From positions 1-25,079 of the forward strand of contig JAZRWY010000022.1 in assembly GCA_045599945.1 (NCBI GenBank): DNA of 25,079 bases, given 5' to 3'. The position numbers and the translations under genes are program-made. Positions 23,414-25,079 of the stretch are shown in pieces; the first letter of the stretch is position 1, and each line of letters starts with the position of its first letter. Origin of the DNA: UMGS973 sp045599945 (lineage in GTDB: Bacteria > Bacillota > Clostridia > Peptostreptococcales > Anaerovoracaceae). Under the pieces are notes generated by a model that was not told the origin of the DNA, did not search any database, and was given only the letters and a program-made list of their open reading frames with translations.

Positions 23414-24505
23414 TTATCCGATTGACAGATGAAGCATTCTATCGTTGTCTTCAAAGAAGCGTACCTGAATGGTTCCTTTGGTCACATTGGCAACCACCGT
23501 AAATACCGACTCCCAGTAAAGCACGGCTTCTTCCATTTCCTTTCGGCTCATTTCTCCTGCCTTTTTTATATTCTCCGCAATGCGCCTGGAAATCTCCTCT
23601 CTGTTCTCCTCTGCAAGGACATAATCAATGGTCCAATGCGGCTCTACACCAACATACTCGCTGCGCACATCATATTGCGGATCTGCTTCATAGACCTGGT
23701 AATAGGAAACGCGGTCCATCAGTGCAAAGAAATCCTCTTCGCTCCCGACATCTTCCAGACCTCCGGTCACCAGATCATATCTTCCCAGCCCACATTTTAA
23801 TTCCTGCTTTTCATAAAAATCTCCCGTGATATAGAAATTTGCCTGTGCACTCTGTCCCTCCAGCCATGAAATCCTGTTTTCTGCAATTTCAAGGAGTCCA
23901 TGCCTTCCGCCCTTTTCTGCCAGAATAAATGTAAAGTTCCAAGGAATATCTTTACCCATCGGCGTATATAGATTCAATTCATTTCGCACATATTCCAATG
24001 CTTCCGCAATGCTTCCGCAATTTTCACCAATATATCTCGTAAGATTCATGGAACATACTCTATGGGCGGCATCCGGATTTGTCCCTGTACATCCGAACTT
24101 TGAGGAACCGTCCGGATAATGCTCACCGGATCTCATGTTGATCTCCACATAAAGTCCCCTATCGTTTAGCACATCGCAGCAGAGGAACGGAAGCATCTCT
24201 GCAAATTCATCAGAGATCCCGTTGCTTCGTGCATCTTCGCAGGATGGCCCTGAGAAATATGAATATGCAAGGCCTACGGTCCGATGCTTTCCGCAATTCG
24301 TCCGGACCACATATGCCGGTTTATTGCTGATGGTCAGGTCCATGTTTCTGCCTACCAGTGTATCTCCATTCTCCAGCGTTCTGACTGCACATGTGCATCC
24401 GCCGCCGCCGAAGTGCTCCCAGGCCCGTTCTTCAGCGGCTGCAGCGTTCAGTTTCGTATATGTTTCCACTTCAAATACGTGGTCTAAGATTTCCCTGATT
24501 TTCAT
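23414..24505 (-). CDS. Linear amide C-N hydrolase, Ntn fold (choloylglycine / penicillin V acylase relatives)
   Basis: The 363-residue protein shows the Ntn-hydrolase pattern C-T-x ... GDTLVGRNMDL seen in bile-salt hydrolases and penicillin V acylases. The predicted nucleophile, Cys37, is not at the N-terminus. It follows a 36-residue segment ending FGGGG, so self-cleavage would be needed, as in acid-ceramidase-like members. TGTNPDAAHRVCSMNLTRYI, IPWNFTFILAEK and HWTIDYVLAEENRE resemble the family's substrate and C-terminal regions. No signal peptide is visible. The ATG at 24503-24505 has an AAAGGA ribosome site 7 bases upstream. A longer start at 24535 lies on the -10 box and lacks one. The substrate is unknown: N-acyl amino acids, lactones or bile salts are possible. 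Confidence 0.85.
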   Translation of the reverse strand: MKIREILDHVFEVETYTKLNAAAAEERAWEHFGGGGCTCAVRTLENGDTLVGRNMDLTISNKPAYVVRTNCGKHRTVGLAYSYFSGPSCEDARSNGISDEFAEMLPFLCCDVLNDRGLYVEINMRSGEHYPDGSSKFGCTGTNPDAAHRVCSMNLTRYIGENCGSIAEALEYVRNELNLYTPMGKDIPWNFTFILAEKGGRHGLLEIAENRISWLEGQSAQANFYITGDFYEKQELKCGLGRYDLVTGGLEDVGSEEDFFALMDRVSYYQVYEADPQYDVRSEYVGVEPHWTIDYVLAEENREEISRRIAENIKKAGEMSRKEMEEAVLYWESVFTVVANVTKGTIQVRFFEDNDRMLHLSIG

Positions 24506-24533
24506 AAGTGCATCCTTTCCTTCTTTTTCTTTC

Positions 24534-24561
24534 ATTATATGCTATTCTGTTCTGTTGGCAT
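24534..24561 (-). promoter_or_regulatory. Probable promoter of the amide hydrolase gene
   Basis: A perfect TATAAT (24534-24539) lies 16 bases after ATGCCA (24556-24561, four of six to consensus) on the minus strand. Transcription would start within about 25 bases of the chosen ATG, which argues against the longer upstream start. Confidence 0.5.
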
Positions 24562-24584
24562 ATCTGTTTTTTAAAAAACAAAAG

Positions 24585-24606
24585 AAAAAACTGAGCATCT
24601 GCTCAG
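24585..24606 (-). terminator. Terminator of the tRNA operon
   Basis: CTGAGCA/TGCTCAG forms a tight stem (24591-24606), followed on the minus strand by TTTTTTCTTTTGTTTTTT. It starts about 12 bases after the CCA of the last tRNA. Confidence 0.93.
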
Positions 24607-24618
24607 CTGAATTATCTG

Positions 24619-24694
<76 letters not shown>

Positions 24695-24713
24695 ATATTG
24701 TTTTGGATTAAGA

Positions 24714-24802
24714 TGGTGCCGGAGACCGGGGTCGAACCGGTACGATCGGTAAGGATCGCAGGATTTTAAGTCCTGTGCGTCTGCCAATTCCGCCACTCCG
24801 GC
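24714..24802 (-). tRNA. tRNA-Leu (TAA)
   Basis: An 89-base class II tRNA has a perfect GCCGGAG/CTCCGGC acceptor stem, anticodon TAA in loop ACTTAAAAT, a long variable arm (TGCGATCCTTACCGATCGTA region), the GGTTCGA T-loop and encoded CCA. It reads UUA codons, with possible wobble to UUG. Confidence 0.96.
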
Positions 24803-24809
24803 AAAAAGT

Positions 24810-24884
24810 TGGCTCCGAAGGTGGGGCTCGAACCCACGACCTACCGGTTAACAGCCGGTTGCTCTACCATTGAGCTACTTCGGA
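24810..24884 (-). tRNA. tRNA-Asn (GTT)
   Basis: A 75-base tRNA has acceptor TCCGAAG/CTTCGGA, a D-arm with AATGGTA, anticodon GTT in loop CTGTTAA, a GGTTCGA T-loop and encoded CCA. It is the first gene after the promoter. As a GUN-anticodon tRNA it is a substrate for queuosine modification, whose enzyme QueH is also encoded in this window. Confidence 0.96.
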
Positions 24885-24926
24885 ACAATAACTATTTATT
24901 CATGCCACCTTAACGCGACAATAGAT

Positions 24927-24955
24927 ATTATACATATCCAGGTATGCCTTGTCAA
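24927..24955 (-). promoter_or_regulatory. Perfect consensus promoter of the tRNA operon
   Basis: On the minus strand TTGACA (24950-24955), a 17-base spacer and TATAAT (24927-24932) match the sigma-A/sigma-70 consensus at all 12 bases. It lies about 40 bases upstream of tRNA-Asn, as expected for a highly expressed stable-RNA unit. Confidence 0.93.
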
Positions 24956-24962
24956 CAGTAAA

Positions 24963-25079
24963 TTAGAATTTTTTTCGATTTTCGTAAGCAATCTCCTCTG
25001 CTTCCTCTTCAAGCTGCTCTCTGATTATATCCATCTTACGCAAATACTTATCCGCACTTAGGGTATCGCCTTCAGCTAA
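24963..25079 (-). CDS. Hypothetical protein, C-terminal end (enters from the right edge)
   Basis: A minus-strand frame is open from the window edge for 38 codons to a TAA at 24963-24965. The visible end is highly charged and helical (KMDIIREQLEEEAEEIAYEN, then RKKF), compatible with a coiled coil. No family can be named from this piece. Codon use and the closeness of the tRNA promoter (the -35 starts 8 bases past the stop) are consistent with a real gene end, but the length upstream is unknown. Confidence 0.6.
   Translation of the reverse strand, partial: LAEGDTLSADKYLRKMDIIREQLEEEAEEIAYENRKKF

Overview
The window looks like core chromosome of a low-to-mid GC anaerobic Firmicute, probably class Clostridia. 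The evidence is the gene order priA-def-fmt-(zinc peptidase)-rsmB-prpC-prkC-rsgA-rpe, strong AGGAGG ribosome sites, ferredoxin-linked 2-oxoacid metabolism (IorAB), a butyryl-CoA:acetate-type CoA-transferase, an ammonia-dependent asparagine synthetase (AsnA) and the oxygen-independent epoxyqueuosine reductase QueH. I cannot name genus or species. No phage, transposon, CRISPR array or plasmid feature was seen. Nearly every base is in a gene, and all but two genes lie on the minus strand.

Right end, reading in the direction of transcription (right to left). The C-terminal end of an unknown gene (24963-25079) is followed by a perfect consensus promoter (24927-24955) driving tRNA-Asn, tRNA-Leu and initiator tRNA-fMet, then a strong terminator. 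Next come an Ntn-type linear amide hydrolase with its own promoter and terminator, and a CoA-transferase co-directional with a secreted beta-helix protein that ends in a terminator. Then follows a five-gene, tightly overlapping operon: iorA, iorB, an 84-residue protein, an FrhB-family iron-sulfur flavoprotein and an omega-amidase-like nitrilase (20541 to 15862). This operon is the most interesting metabolic unit. It may interconvert aryl-acetyl-CoA and aryl-pyruvates, with ferredoxin electron exchange and removal of alpha-ketoglutaramate.

Centre. Two plus-strand genes, a YhcC-like radical SAM protein and a flavodoxin-fold reductase, overlap each other and converge on the nitrilase at a terminator. 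Their promoter overlaps the divergent queH promoter.

Left part. A long co-directional run from queH (14222) to rpe (3030) carries queH, asnA, priA, def, fmt, a zinc metallopeptidase, rsmB, prpC (PP2C), prkC (PASTA kinase), rsgA and rpe. It joins tRNA modification, replication restart, N-terminal formylation and deformylation, rRNA methylation, phospho-signalling and ribosome assembly. A hairpin overlaps the rpe stop. Beyond it are a metallo-beta-lactamase-fold hydrolase, recX and tcdA with overlapping ends, then a small membrane protein overlapping a macro-domain ADP-ribose hydrolase, and finally the 5' part of an unknown gene cut by the window edge.

There is no gene-free stretch longer than 300 bases.
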